DNA of 42,905 nt, taken from contig CAUJIO010000003.1 of the NCBI GenBank assembly GCA_963205315.1, positions 1-42,905 of the forward strand, read 5' to 3'. This document shows, one piece after another, positions 26,630 to 35,407 of the stretch (within the stretch, counting starts at the first letter, position 1; each line of letters starts with the position of its first letter). A model generated the notes under the pieces. That model was not told the origin of the DNA. It saw only the letters and a list, made by a program, of their open reading frames with translations, and did not search any database. The stretch is from Pseudomonadota bacterium. Lineage in GTDB: Bacteria; Pseudomonadota; Alphaproteobacteria; Rhizobiales; Aestuariivirgaceae. The position numbers and the translations under genes were made by a program.

Positions 26630-28105
26630 CTACCAGCGCCGCTCGAAACGCTTGCGCAGATAAATGGCGATGGCATTGAGTCCGAAGAGTACGACCATGA
26701 GCACGAGGATGGCGGCGGCGGTTTTCGACTGGAAGGCAATTTCGGGCAGATCGGACCACAGATAGATCTGAACGGGGAGAACGGTCGCCGCGTCCTCAAA
26801 GCCCTGCGGCACATCGGCAATGAAGGCGACCATGCCGATCATCAGCAGGGGTGCGGTTTCACCGAAGGCGCGGGCAAGCCCGAGAATGGTGCCAGTCAGG
26901 ATGCCGGGAATGGCCAGCGGCAGCACATGCTGGAACACCGCCTGCTGTTTCGACGCACCGACGCCCAGGGCCGCCTCGGTGATCGACGGCGGCACGGCCT
27001 TCAGCGCGGCGCGCGCGGCAATGATAATGGTGGGCAATACCAGAAGTGCCAGCACCAGTCCGCCGGCGACCGGCGCCGAGCGTGGCAGCCCGAAGAAGTT
27101 GAGGAACACCGCCAGCCCCAAGAGCCCGAAGATGATCGAGGGCACGGCAGCAAGGTTGTTGATGTTGACCTCGATGATGTCGGTCAGCTTGTTCTTGGGT
27201 GCGAACTGCTCAAGATAGATGGCGGCGGCGATGCCCAGCGGCAAGGCGAGCAGCAATGCGACGGCAACCGTCAGCAGCGAACCGACGAGCGCTCCCTTCA
27301 ATCCAGCGAGTTCAGCCTCGCGCGAGTCGCCCGAGTTGAAGAAGCGCCAGGCGATGGATTTTTCGATGACACCGGACGAGCGCAGCTGCTCCATCCAGAC
27401 GACTTGCTTGTCGTTGACACGGCGCTCCGCTTCCTTGACCGAGAGTGTCAGCATGTCCCACTGTCCGGCAACGGCGGTGTTCAGCGTTTCTGGTGCGAGG
27501 ACTGCCTCGGCGACAACCGTCGATCCCTCCAGCTTGGTGATGCGGAGAGCACCGCCATTGGCGCGGATGATCTGGCCTTCGCGCAGATCGCCGGTGTCAC
27601 CGGTAATGACGTATTCCTCTCCGGACTGCGCGATCTGCAAGGTGCCCGCTCCGGCAGTTATCTTCAAGCCAGTCTGCATGCCCTTGAAATAGAGGTCGGC
27701 ATCATCCGACAGCAAGGCCGGCACCTTCAGCGTCTGGCCGATGAGCGCCGGGTTTGCGACGACCATGTCACGCAGGTCGTCGGCCGCGCCTTGCGACAGC
27801 AAGCCACCCAGCGCCTTGCGGTCAGCTCGGGACTTTGCCGCCGGGAATAGGCTGCGGAAGGCATCCTTGACGATGCCATCGAAATCGCCAGCCTGGGGCT
27901 TGGCGGCATCGACCTTTGCCGGATCGATGGTCACCTCTACAGTTGCGCGATGCTCAAAAAAGGCAGGGAACCCCTTGATGGCAATGTCGCTGATCAGGAA
28001 CAGCAGAAACAGCGCTGTGATAACAAGCGCTCCGGCACCATAGTACTTGAAGCGGCGTTCTGCGGCATAGCGTTTGGCAACGAAGTCGGAGCGGATCTCA
28101 GTCAT
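26630..28105 (-). CDS. pstA: phosphate ABC transporter permease PstA
   Basis: This 491-residue permease has the long alphaproteobacterial architecture: one N-terminal membrane helix ([20 protein letters not shown]), a large periplasmic region of about 200 residues (the DUF3333-type extension), then the permease core with [23 protein letters not shown] and the coupling loop [20 protein letters not shown]. The frame extends to 28324, but the ATG at 28105 (MTEIRSDF) is the family start. It overlaps the end of pstC by 8 bases. Confidence 0.93.
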   Translation of the reverse strand: MTEIRSDFVAKRYAAERRFKYYGAGALVITALFLLFLISDIAIKGFPAFFEHRATVEVTIDPAKVDAAKPQAGDFDGIVKDAFRSLFPAAKSRADRKALGGLLSQGAADDLRDMVVANPALIGQTLKVPALLSDDADLYFKGMQTGLKITAGAGTLQIAQSGEEYVITGDTGDLREGQIIRANGGALRITKLEGSTVVAEAVLAPETLNTAVAGQWDMLTLSVKEAERRVNDKQVVWMEQLRSSGVIEKSIAWRFFNSGDSREAELAGLKGALVGSLLTVAVALLLALPLGIAAAIYLEQFAPKNKLTDIIEVNINNLAAVPSIIFGLLGLAVFLNFFGLPRSAPVAGGLVLALLVLPTIIIAARAALKAVPPSITEAALGVGASKQQAVFQHVLPLAIPGILTGTILGLARAFGETAPLLMIGMVAFIADVPQGFEDAATVLPVQIYLWSDLPEIAFQSKTAAAILVLMVVLFGLNAIAIYLRKRFERRW

Positions 28106-29276
28106 ATTGCTCACGATATTTCTGCACGATGCGAAGTGCGATGTAGTTGAGCGCCAGGGTGAAGATAAAGAGCACAAAGCCGAGCGCGAAGGCCGACAGG
28201 GTCTTGGCCGAGTCGAATTCCTGGTCGCCGACAAGCAGCGTGGCGATCTGCACCGTGATGGTGGTGACGGCGGCCAGCGGATTGACGGAGAGATTGGCGG
28301 CAAGCCCCGCGGCCATGACGACAATCATGGTTTCACCCACAGCGCGCGAGATCGCCAGCATGAAGGCCGAGACGATGCCCGGCAGTGCCGCAGGCAGCAC
28401 GACGCGCTTGATGGTTTCCGACTTCGTGGCGCCCATCGCGTAAGAGCCGTCACGCAGCGACTGAGGCACGGCGTTGATGATGTCGTCCGACAATGAGGAA
28501 ATCAGCGGCACGATCATCATGCCCATGACGAGGCCCGCCGCCAACGCCGACTCGGAGGCGACGGCAAGATTCATCGATTCGCCGGCGTTGCGAATGAGCG
28601 GCGCCACGGTGAGTGCGGCGAAGAAGCCCAGCACCACGGTCGGCACGCCGGCGAGAATTTCAAGCAGCGGCTTCAGAGTACTGCGCAGTTTCGGTCCGGC
28701 GTATTCGGCCATGTAGATGGCCGAGAGCAATCCCAGCGGACCGGCGACAACGATGGCGATAGTGGTGATCAGGAACGTTCCGACCAGCAGCGGGATGAAA
28801 CCGAAGGACGCGGGCGTCGAAGTCGGCGACCATTGAGTGCCGAACAGGAACGACAGCGGCGAGACTTCGCGGAAGAAGATGATGGTTTCGAACAGCACGG
28901 AGAAGACGATGCCGATGGTGGTGAGAACGGCAACGCCGGAACAGGCAATCAAGACGAAAAGAATGAAGCGCTCGAAACTGTTGCGGGCGCGAAACTCGCC
29001 GTTGATGCGCGGGTAGAGCACACCCGCCACGATGGCCGCCCCCACGACGGCGGCGACCGGCATTACGATCGACTGGGTGCCAATGACCAGGGCCGCGGCG
29101 ATCGCCGCAACAATGGCGCCGCTGATGGCGCCGGCAGCCAGGAACATGCCGTGATAGGAAGGAAGGGAGTGCAGCGCCACGCCACCGGACATCCTCATTC
29201 CGGCGGCCCGCGACTGGCCGGCCAGGAATGCCGCAATCGTCAGAACCACACTCGCGACTATCGTCCAGACGAACAT
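28098..29276 (-). CDS. pstC: phosphate ABC transporter permease PstC
   Basis: This 392-residue permease has an N-terminal extension with about three extra membrane segments before the usual PstC core, as seen in alphaproteobacterial PstC proteins. The core shows PLLVGTFLITTIAIVVAGPL, the EILAGVPTVVLGFFA segment and the coupling loop DGSYAMGATKSETIKRVVLP. The ATG at 29276 (MFVWTIV) is chosen; the open frame continues to 29330 with a hydrophilic stretch. It overlaps pstA by 8 bases. Confidence 0.93.
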   Translation of the reverse strand: MFVWTIVASVVLTIAAFLAGQSRAAGMRMSGGVALHSLPSYHGMFLAAGAISGAIVAAIAAALVIGTQSIVMPVAAVVGAAIVAGVLYPRINGEFRARNSFERFILFVLIACSGVAVLTTIGIVFSVLFETIIFFREVSPLSFLFGTQWSPTSTPASFGFIPLLVGTFLITTIAIVVAGPLGLLSAIYMAEYAGPKLRSTLKPLLEILAGVPTVVLGFFAALTVAPLIRNAGESMNLAVASESALAAGLVMGMMIVPLISSLSDDIINAVPQSLRDGSYAMGATKSETIKRVVLPAALPGIVSAFMLAISRAVGETMIVVMAAGLAANLSVNPLAAVTTITVQIATLLVGDQEFDSAKTLSAFALGFVLFIFTLALNYIALRIVQKYREQYD

Positions 29277-29311
29277 GTGACAGCAGCCCTTGCCATTAAC
29301 GCGGAAGAAAC

Positions 29312-29328
29312 GCGGCCTGCTTGGCCGC
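29312..29328 (-). terminator. pstS-pstC intergenic hairpin 2
   Basis: GCGGCC at 29312-29317 and GGCCGC at 29323-29328 pair around TGCTT; on the minus strand GTTTCTT follows. It lies 36 bases before the pstC start and would reduce read-through from pstS. Confidence 0.5.
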
Positions 29329-29345
29329 ATCGAAAGAGGTCAGGA

Positions 29346-29381
29346 GACTGGGGGGCCGGTTCATCCGCGGTCCCCCCGGTC
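29346..29381 (-). terminator. pstS-pstC intergenic hairpin 1
   Basis: GACTGGGGGG at 29346-29355 pairs with CCCCCCGGTC at 29372-29381 (one G-T wobble), directly after the pstS stop. No T-run follows at once, so it may protect the pstS mRNA 3' end rather than terminate. Confidence 0.55.
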
Positions 29382-29394
29382 TTTAGACATGCAC

Positions 29395-30435
29395 TTACTT
29401 GACGCCGTCAGCCGTGAGAACGGTGAGGGCCTCAGCAATCGCACGGGTCTTCTCGGCCTGGTCGCCCGGCAGGGTCACCAGACCCTTGTCGGCCAGATAG
29501 CCATCTTCGCCAATGGCCTTGTCGGAAATGTATTCGGCAATGAATTCCTTCATGCCGGGGATCACGTCGACATGCTGCTTCTTGGCGTAGACGAAGAGCG
29601 GGCGGGCGACCTTGTACTCACCGCTGGCGATGGTTTCGTACGTCGCCTCGACGCCGTCGATGGACACGTCCTTCACGGCGGCGGCATTCTGCTCGAGGAA
29701 GGAGAAGCCGAAGATGCCAAGCGCATCGGGATTGGCCTGCAGCTTCTGCACGATGAGGTTATCGTTCTCGCCGGCTTCGACATAGGCGCCATCTTCGCGC
29801 ATCGACTTCCAGACCTTCTCGAAGGCCTTGGCGTCGGACTTCTTCAGCTCGGCGAGGCTCTCGAACTTCAGAGCGCCGGCTTCCATCACCAGTTCGGCGA
29901 AGCTGTCACGCGTGCCGGAGGTGGGCGGCGGGCCAAGCACTTCGATCTTGGTGGCGGGCAGCGAAGCGTCGATGTCGCTCCACAGCTTGTTGGGATTGGC
30001 GACGAGCTTGCCATCCTTGTCGGGGATCTCCTTGGCCAGCGCCTGGAATATCTGCTGCTTGGTGAGCCCCAGGTCCTTGGCGTCCTTGGAATGGGCAACC
30101 GAGAGGCCATCGAAGCCGACCTTGATCTCGACGACGTCGGTGACGCCGTTCTTGACGCAATCCTCGAACTCGCTCTTCTTGATGGCGCGCGAGGCATTGG
30201 TGAAATCCGGAGTGTCTTCGCCCACGCCCGAGCAGAACAGCTTTATGCCGCCGCCGGTGCCGGTGGATTCAACAACCGGGGTCTTCATGCCCGAGGCCTT
30301 GCCGAAGGCTTCGGCGACAGCGGTGGTGAAGGGATAGACGGTCGAGGAGCCGACGATGCGGATCTGGTCGCGGGCGGCAAGGGCCGGCACGGCGGTCAGG
30401 GCCAGCAGGCTGGTGGCGAGAAGAAGGCGTTTCAT
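29395..30435 (-). CDS. pstS: periplasmic phosphate-binding protein PstS
   Basis: This 346-residue phosphate receptor has a classical Sec signal peptide (MKRLLLATSLLALTAVPALA, cut near A20/A21) followed by RDQIRIVGSSTVYPFTTAVAE, whose GSSTVYP loop binds phosphate. The middle segment PPPTSGTRDSFAEL gives the other conserved phosphate contacts. It delivers phosphate to PstCAB encoded downstream. An AGGAGAG ribosome-binding site precedes the ATG. The Pho box upstream means strong induction on phosphate starvation. Confidence 0.96.
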   Translation of the reverse strand: MKRLLLATSLLALTAVPALAARDQIRIVGSSTVYPFTTAVAEAFGKASGMKTPVVESTGTGGGIKLFCSGVGEDTPDFTNASRAIKKSEFEDCVKNGVTDVVEIKVGFDGLSVAHSKDAKDLGLTKQQIFQALAKEIPDKDGKLVANPNKLWSDIDASLPATKIEVLGPPPTSGTRDSFAELVMEAGALKFESLAELKKSDAKAFEKVWKSMREDGAYVEAGENDNLIVQKLQANPDALGIFGFSFLEQNAAAVKDVSIDGVEATYETIASGEYKVARPLFVYAKKQHVDVIPGMKEFIAEYISDKAIGEDGYLADKGLVTLPGDQAEKTRAIAEALTVLTADGVK

Positions 30436-30484
30436 GGGACTCTCCTGTTTGAATGCAGGCGGAACCTAGGGTCTTCACAAAACG

Positions 30485-30518
30485 CTTATGTGACTATTAC
30501 ATCACAGAAATATGACAG
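30485..30518 (-). promoter_or_regulatory. Pho box and -10 element of pstS
   Basis: On the minus strand CTGTCAT (30518-30512) and CTGTGAT (30507-30501) are separated by 4 bases, matching the PhoB tandem 7-mer. A weaker third repeat, TAGTCAC, follows at the same 11-base period (30496-30490). CATAAG at 30490-30485 lies 10 bases after the box, the usual place for the -10 element of a PhoB-activated promoter. Confidence 0.8.
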
Positions 30519-30539
30519 CACAAGTATCTGAAAACACCT

Positions 30540-31616
30540 TTATTTCGCTGGAATACGGATCGCGAAGGTGCTGCCGCGGCCGATTTCGGAGGTGATCGTC
30601 AGCCGGCCGCGGTGGCGGTTGACGATGTGCTTTACGATAGCCAGGCCAAGGCCCGTGCCGCCACGCGACCGGCTATCCTGAACGTTGACGCGATAGAAGC
30701 GTTCGGTGAGGCGCGGGATGTGTTCAGCGGCAATTCCCGGTCCGTGATCGCGCACCGAGACTTCGATGGTTGCGCCATCGCGGCGGACATCGATCTCCAC
30801 CAGCTTGCCAGCACTGCCATACTTCAACGCGTTCTCGGCAAGGTTTTGAACGACCTGCACCAGCTCGTCGCGGCTGCCCAGAACGATCAGCGGTCCATTG
30901 GCTGTCACCCTCAACTCACATCCGGCATCCTTCGCCATGCCACCCAGCACATCGCGCACATGGTTGGCGACCTGCGCCAGATCGACTTCGGCATTGGGCC
31001 GCACGTGCTCATTCATCTCGATGCGTGACAGCGACAGCAGGTCGTCGATCAGACGCTTCATGCGGTCGGCCTGGCTGCGCATCAGGCCCAGGAATTTCGT
31101 CTGGGCCTTCTCGTCGTTTCTCGCCGCGCCCTGGATGGTTTCGATGAAGCCCGAGAGCGAGGCCAGCGGGGTGCGCAACTCATGGCTGGCATTGGCGACG
31201 AAATCGGCTCGCATGCGTTCGATCTGCTGTTCGCGCGTCAGGTCCCGCAGCACGATGACGGCCATGCCGCAGCCCGGACCACCGACCGGAGAGACATAGG
31301 CCTGGAACGTGCGCGGCACCGGAAAGCGAATTTCATATTCCACATGATGCGCCGCCTCGCCGTCGATGACGTCGGAGACGGCGTCGAGAACGGCGGGAGC
31401 CCGCACCGTAGCGGAAAGATGCAGGCCCAACGGGTCGGCATCGAGAGCGGCCTTCACCTGCTCATTGACCATCAGCACAGTGCCGTCTCGGCCGATCACC
31501 ATGACCGGATCCGGCAAGGCGCGCACGAGATCGAAAGCCGTCACGCGTTCAGCCTGAATGACAGGCGCGTCAATTACGGCGGCGGGCGATTGCGCGTTCT
31601 TGTTGAAGGGCCACAT
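30540..31616 (-). CDS. phoR: phosphate regulon sensor histidine kinase PhoR, without a visible membrane anchor
   Basis: This 358-residue kinase has a PAS-like domain at residues about 25-125 (FDLVRALPDPVMVIGRDGTV), an H-box ADFVANASHELRTPLASLSG with the phospho-histidine near residue 148, an N-box VVQNLAENALKYG, and G-boxes DHGPGIAAEHI and RGGTGLGLAIVKHI. The N-terminus before the PAS domain is hydrophilic and no transmembrane helix is visible, even if the frame is extended to the ATG at 31694. It is the first gene of the phosphate cluster, with the Pho box in the gap between it and pstS. Confidence 0.9.
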   Translation of the reverse strand: MWPFNKNAQSPAAVIDAPVIQAERVTAFDLVRALPDPVMVIGRDGTVLMVNEQVKAALDADPLGLHLSATVRAPAVLDAVSDVIDGEAAHHVEYEIRFPVPRTFQAYVSPVGGPGCGMAVIVLRDLTREQQIERMRADFVANASHELRTPLASLSGFIETIQGAARNDEKAQTKFLGLMRSQADRMKRLIDDLLSLSRIEMNEHVRPNAEVDLAQVANHVRDVLGGMAKDAGCELRVTANGPLIVLGSRDELVQVVQNLAENALKYGSAGKLVEIDVRRDGATIEVSVRDHGPGIAAEHIPRLTERFYRVNVQDSRSRGGTGLGLAIVKHIVNRHRGRLTITSEIGRGSTFAIRIPAK

Positions 31617-31699
31617 GCTCGGAACTTCTGGACGGGTTGACGGCTTTCCGTCAGGATTGTCTCCTTCGTATGACAGATTCACGTCCGGGAACAAGATAC

Positions 31700-32665
31700 A
31701 TGACTGACGCCGTGACCGCCCTGCCGATCGACGAGGGCATGCTCAGGTTCTACAAGGAACTGTCAATGCACTCACCGCCCGAATCCGCCTCATGGCCCTT
31801 GCCGGAACAACGTGCCGCCTGGGATGGCGTCTGCCGGATGTTCCGGGCACCGCGGCCGGAGCGGCTGATGGTCGAGGATCTTGATGTCGATGGCATCCAT
31901 GTGCGGGTTTACCGGCCGCCGGGCGAAAGCCCCAAGCCCGGGGTCATCTACTTTCATGGCGGCGGCTGGGTGGTCGGCTCCTGCGAGACGCATGACGACA
32001 TCTGCGCCGAACTGGCGGACCAGGCCGACTGCGTCGTGGTGATGGTGGACTATCGGCTGGCGCCGGAGAACCCGCATCCCGCCCAGCTTGAAGATTCACT
32101 CAAGGTGATCGACTGGATGCGCAGTTCAGGGCGGGCGCTTGGCATCGATCCGTCTCACATCGTCGGCGCAGGCGACAGTGCAGGCGGACAGATGACGGTC
32201 GGACTTGCGCTTGCGCTGCGCGATCAGGGCCTGCCGCAATTGCGGGGCATGGTGCTGATCTATCCGGTGCTGGGCGCCGACACCGAGACGCCCTCCTACA
32301 TCCGCAACGCCAATGCGCCATGTCTCACCCGCGACGAGATGATCTTCTATCTTGAAAGCTTTCTCGGTCCGCGCGGCGGCAGAAACTGGACGGACCCTCG
32401 CGCCGTGCCGAACATCGCCAGCAATCTCTCTGGCCTGCCGCCCGCCTTCATCACCGTCGCCGCACATGATCCGCTGTGTGATGACGGCATCATTTTCCAT
32501 GACAAGATGAAAGCTGCGGGCCGCGAGTCCATCTTGCGCGCCGAACCGGCGCTGGCCCATTCCTACATGCGCGCCCGCCACGTCTCGGCACCGTCGATGG
32601 CTGGTTTCAACGCCATCGTCCAAGCCACCCGGCATCTGGCACATGAGGGATGCTTGCCGGAATGA
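31700..32665 (+). CDS. alpha/beta hydrolase, hormone-sensitive lipase family, paralogue 1
   Basis: This 321-residue esterase-like protein has the HSL oxyanion motif YFHGGGWVVGS near residue 87, the nucleophile elbow GAGDSAGGQ near residue 157, the catalytic Asp in AAHDPLCDDG and His in LAHSYMRAR. It resembles the other HSL gene at 36164, especially over the C-terminal RAR-SxP-FNAI segment. The ATG at 31700 is chosen; an in-frame ATG at 31670 is possible. It is divergent from phoR and overlaps the GNAT gene by four bases. The ester substrate is unknown. Confidence 0.88.
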   Translation: MTDAVTALPIDEGMLRFYKELSMHSPPESASWPLPEQRAAWDGVCRMFRAPRPERLMVEDLDVDGIHVRVYRPPGESPKPGVIYFHGGGWVVGSCETHDDICAELADQADCVVVMVDYRLAPENPHPAQLEDSLKVIDWMRSSGRALGIDPSHIVGAGDSAGGQMTVGLALALRDQGLPQLRGMVLIYPVLGADTETPSYIRNANAPCLTRDEMIFYLESFLGPRGGRNWTDPRAVPNIASNLSGLPPAFITVAAHDPLCDDGIIFHDKMKAAGRESILRAEPALAHSYMRARHVSAPSMAGFNAIVQATRHLAHEGCLPE

Positions 32666-33141
32666 CGCCGGAAAGCGCCAGGCCCATCCGCATCAGGCCA
32701 GCGCAACTTGCCGACCTGAGCGCTATTCAGGCTTGTGCGGAGGCCGCGTACGGCAAGTATGTGGAGCGCATCGGGCGCAAGCCCGCGCCCATGACCGCAG
32801 ACTACCGAGCGCAGATTCTGGCCGGTATTGTGCATGTCCTCGACACAGACAACACGATTGCAGGTTTCGCGGTATTCTATCCGCGCGGCGATCACCTTCA
32901 TCTCGAAAACGTCGCTGTGCATCCCGACTTTCGCGGCAAGGGCCACGGCGCCCGTCTGATCACCCAGGCCGAACAATTCGCGGCTGCTTCGGGAGCGCGC
33001 GCCGTCGAACTCTATACCAATGCCAAGATGACGGAGAACATGTCAATCTACCCGCGCCTCGGCTTCGTGGAGATCGGCCGCCGCAACGAAGACGGGTTCG
33101 ACCGTGTCTATTTTCGGAAGGCGCTGCCAGCGGGCGGTTGA
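32662..33141 (+). CDS. GNAT-family N-acetyltransferase
   Basis: This 159-residue protein has the acetyl-CoA-binding signature VHPDFRGKGHGARLI (motif A) after the beta-strand HLENVAV, and ends with a YPRLGFVEIGRR segment characteristic of GNAT enzymes. The start is either the ATG at 32650 or that at 32662; the latter forms an ATGA overlap with the hydrolase gene and is chosen. The acceptor substrate is unknown. It is convergent with the agmatinase-family gene. Confidence 0.85.
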   Translation: MTPESARPIRIRPAQLADLSAIQACAEAAYGKYVERIGRKPAPMTADYRAQILAGIVHVLDTDNTIAGFAVFYPRGDHLHLENVAVHPDFRGKGHGARLITQAEQFAAASGARAVELYTNAKMTENMSIYPRLGFVEIGRRNEDGFDRVYFRKALPAGG

Positions 33142-33186
33142 AACCGAGGTTCCGCCGGCAACCTGACGCCGGTTGCGGTGATGATA

Positions 33187-34140
33187 TCACCCATATTGAA
33201 CACCTGGCAGCACGCACAGCATTTCGAACAGGAAGTTGGCGCCGATCAATGCGGTATTTCCGACCGGATCGAGCGGTGGCGACACCTCGACCAGGTCACC
33301 GCCGACGAGGTTCAGCCCCCGGCAGCCGCGGATGATCTCGAGCGCCTGCCAGGTCGAGAGGCCACCCACTTCGACCGTTCCCGTTCCTGGCGCGAAGGCC
33401 GGGTCGAGGCTGTCGATGTCGTAGGTGAGATAGACCGGGTGATTGCCAATCTTGGCGCGCACTTGCTCCATCAGGGGTGCCAGTGACTTGTACCAGCACT
33501 CCTCGGCCTGAACGACGGTGAAGCCCTGCTTGCGCGGCCAGTCGAAATCTTCCGGCGAATAGCCCGAGCCCCGCAGGCCGATCTGATAGACCTTGTCGCA
33601 TTGCAAGAGCCCCTCCTCCACGGCGCGGCGGAACGGCGTGCCGTGGGCGATCTTTTCGCCAAACATCTCGTCGTTGATGTCGGCATGGGCATCGACATGG
33701 ATCATCGCCACAGGACCGTGCTTCTTCTTCATCGCCCGGAGGATCGGCAAGGTCAGCGTGTGATCGCCGCCCAGCGTCAGCGGAATGCAATTGTGGGCGA
33801 GGATGCCGTCATAGGCCTTCTCGATGATGCCGACCGTCTTCTTCAGGTCGAAGGTGTTGATGGCGACGTCACCGATGTCAGCGACCTGGAACGATTCGAA
33901 GGGCTTGGCGCGGGTCGCCATGTTGTACGGCCGCAGCATGCAGCTTTCGGCGCGGATCTGTCGCGGTCCATGGCGTGTGCCGGAGCGATTCGAGCTGCCG
34001 ATGTCGATCGGCACGCCTACGAAGCAGACATCGAGTCCTTCTGCGGTGGGCTGTGACGGCAGACGCATCATGGTGGCGGGCCCGGCAAAACGCGGCATAT
34101 CATTGCCGCCCAGCGGCTGGTTGAGATGTGTCGTCGTCAT
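33187..34140 (-). CDS. agmatinase-family ureohydrolase
   Basis: This 317-residue manganese enzyme belongs to the arginase/agmatinase family. Metal-binding motifs are complete: TLGGDHTLTLP, MIHVDAHADIND and YLTYDIDSLDPAFAPGTGT. Members hydrolyse agmatine, guanidinobutyrate, guanidinopropionate or similar guanidino compounds to urea and an amine. The sequence alone does not separate these; the GTGTVEVGG segment is typical of the agmatinase side rather than arginase. AGGAG lies six bases before the ATG. No other polyamine gene is adjacent. Confidence 0.88.
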   Translation of the reverse strand: MTTTHLNQPLGGNDMPRFAGPATMMRLPSQPTAEGLDVCFVGVPIDIGSSNRSGTRHGPRQIRAESCMLRPYNMATRAKPFESFQVADIGDVAINTFDLKKTVGIIEKAYDGILAHNCIPLTLGGDHTLTLPILRAMKKKHGPVAMIHVDAHADINDEMFGEKIAHGTPFRRAVEEGLLQCDKVYQIGLRGSGYSPEDFDWPRKQGFTVVQAEECWYKSLAPLMEQVRAKIGNHPVYLTYDIDSLDPAFAPGTGTVEVGGLSTWQALEIIRGCRGLNLVGGDLVEVSPPLDPVGNTALIGANFLFEMLCVLPGVQYG

Positions 34141-34219
34141 GGTGCTCTCCTATCTGCGTTTGCCTCTATGTCCGACAGGCAAGCGCGTTTGGCAAGTGGA
34201 GCATTGCCAGAGAACAAAA

Positions 34220-34247
34220 CGGCTCCCGCACGCGAGTGCGGGAGCCG
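34220..34247 (-). terminator. terminator of the sulfotransferase gene
   Basis: CGGCTCCCGCA at 34220-34230 pairs perfectly with TGCGGGAGCCG at 34237-34247 around a 6-base loop; TTTTGTTCT follows on the minus strand. Confidence 0.88.
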
Positions 34248-34276
34248 CTTGCACAATCAATCGTGGAGCGCGTCTA

Positions 34277-35197
34277 TCAGGCCGCAGCCTTCAGCCCACG
34301 GCCCATTTCCAGCCATGCCGCACAGTCAGGGCCGAGTTCTGCCAGCGCGCGGGCGTCATAGTCCCTGACCTCGGCGGGGGTGAGGACCTCGCGCCAGCGT
34401 TGGTTGGTGCCCTTGTTGATGAAGTCGCCGCCGCCGCCCTGCCAGATGGCGCCGCCCATCGGGGCCATGAGAGCCGCGTTGTTCTTCATATAATCGAAGC
34501 CGCAATGCTCGACGATCCGGGCAAAGTTTTCGTCATCGACCTTGATCTCGAGGAAGGCGGCGATCTCACGGATCGCGCCAGGGAGATCGCGCTTCAGATC
34601 ATTGAAGTGCATGAGCATGATGTTGGGCAGATGGCGGATGTTCCACCAGCTGCGGATGTTGTCCCAGAACGGCCACAGCGGATGGCCATCCATACGCATC
34701 CAGTCGCGATAGAACTGGTGCACCGAAGGACCCGGGGGCTGCAGTTCAGGCCCGACGCGGCCCGGCATGGTATTGAAGACATCGAAGATTTCCGGCTTGA
34801 AGCGGGCGAGGTGATTGTAGGCGCTCCATGCCGCGTCGCGGCCATCGCGCGCGATGTAGATGTATTTGACTTCGGGCTTGATGACCATGGCATCGGCCGG
34901 GAGGTGGGTCTTCATGAAGCGGCGGTGCGTCTGGGCTTCGAGGCCAAGCAGCGCTTCCTTCGGCATGATGCGGAGGTCGACCCATGGTGACAGCGCGCCG
35001 ACATTGATCCCCTCTTCGCCATTGAAGATCAGTTGGCTGACGATCTGCTGCATCCACGTCGTGCCGGACTTGCCATAGGTGGCAATGACGATGTCGTCGC
35101 CGCGGAACTTGAAATCATTCCACACGGTCGAGTCCATATGATGGTTGTGGAGTTCGCGGGTCTTGACCGGCCACGCCTTCGGCAATGCAGTTTTCAT
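34277..35197 (-). CDS. PAPS-dependent sulfotransferase family protein
   Basis: This 306-residue protein has the PAPS-binding loop TYGKSGTTWMQQIV (residues 40-53), the 3'-phosphate motif YIARDGRDAAWSAYNH and the C-terminal NKGTNQRWREVLT, a variant of the RKGxxGDW motif. It is a cytosolic-type sulfotransferase that would move sulfate from PAPS to a hydroxyl or amine. The frame is open to 35308, but the ATG at 35197 with AAGGA nine bases before it is preferred. It has its own terminator. The acceptor is unknown. Confidence 0.88.
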   Translation of the reverse strand: MKTALPKAWPVKTRELHNHHMDSTVWNDFKFRGDDIVIATYGKSGTTWMQQIVSQLIFNGEEGINVGALSPWVDLRIMPKEALLGLEAQTHRRFMKTHLPADAMVIKPEVKYIYIARDGRDAAWSAYNHLARFKPEIFDVFNTMPGRVGPELQPPGPSVHQFYRDWMRMDGHPLWPFWDNIRSWWNIRHLPNIMLMHFNDLKRDLPGAIREIAAFLEIKVDDENFARIVEHCGFDYMKNNAALMAPMGGAIWQGGGGDFINKGTNQRWREVLTPAEVRDYDARALAELGPDCAAWLEMGRGLKAAA

Positions 35198-35357
35198 AAC
35201 GAAGATCCTTGAAAGTCTGGAGTGTGATGTCCCGGGCAAGCGAAAGCTGCTTCGGTTCGCGAGGGGCGTTTTAGTGAAAACGGTTTCACGTTCTGTGCTG
35301 CGCATCACAATTGGCAGTGGTCACGGAAATATTTTGAATAAACGGTCAAAAAAGAAA

Positions 35358-35376
35358 GGGCCCCTCGTGGGGGCCC
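35358..35376 (-). terminator. terminator of the L,D-transpeptidase gene
   Basis: GGGCCCC at 35358-35364 pairs with GGGGCCC at 35370-35376 (loop TCGTG), followed on the minus strand by TTTCTTTTTT, a strong U-tract. Confidence 0.88.
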
Positions 35377-35407
35377 AGGTGCTTGCAGGGGAGGAAGATC
35401 GGGGAGG

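Noticed and set aside
31670-31676. Single CTGTCAT half-site upstream of phoR on the minus strand
   Set aside because: No second repeat lies at 11-base spacing on either side, so it is not a Pho box.
33148-33172. Small inverted repeat between the GNAT and agmatinase-family genes
   Set aside because: The stem is only 5-6 bp and no T-run follows on either strand.
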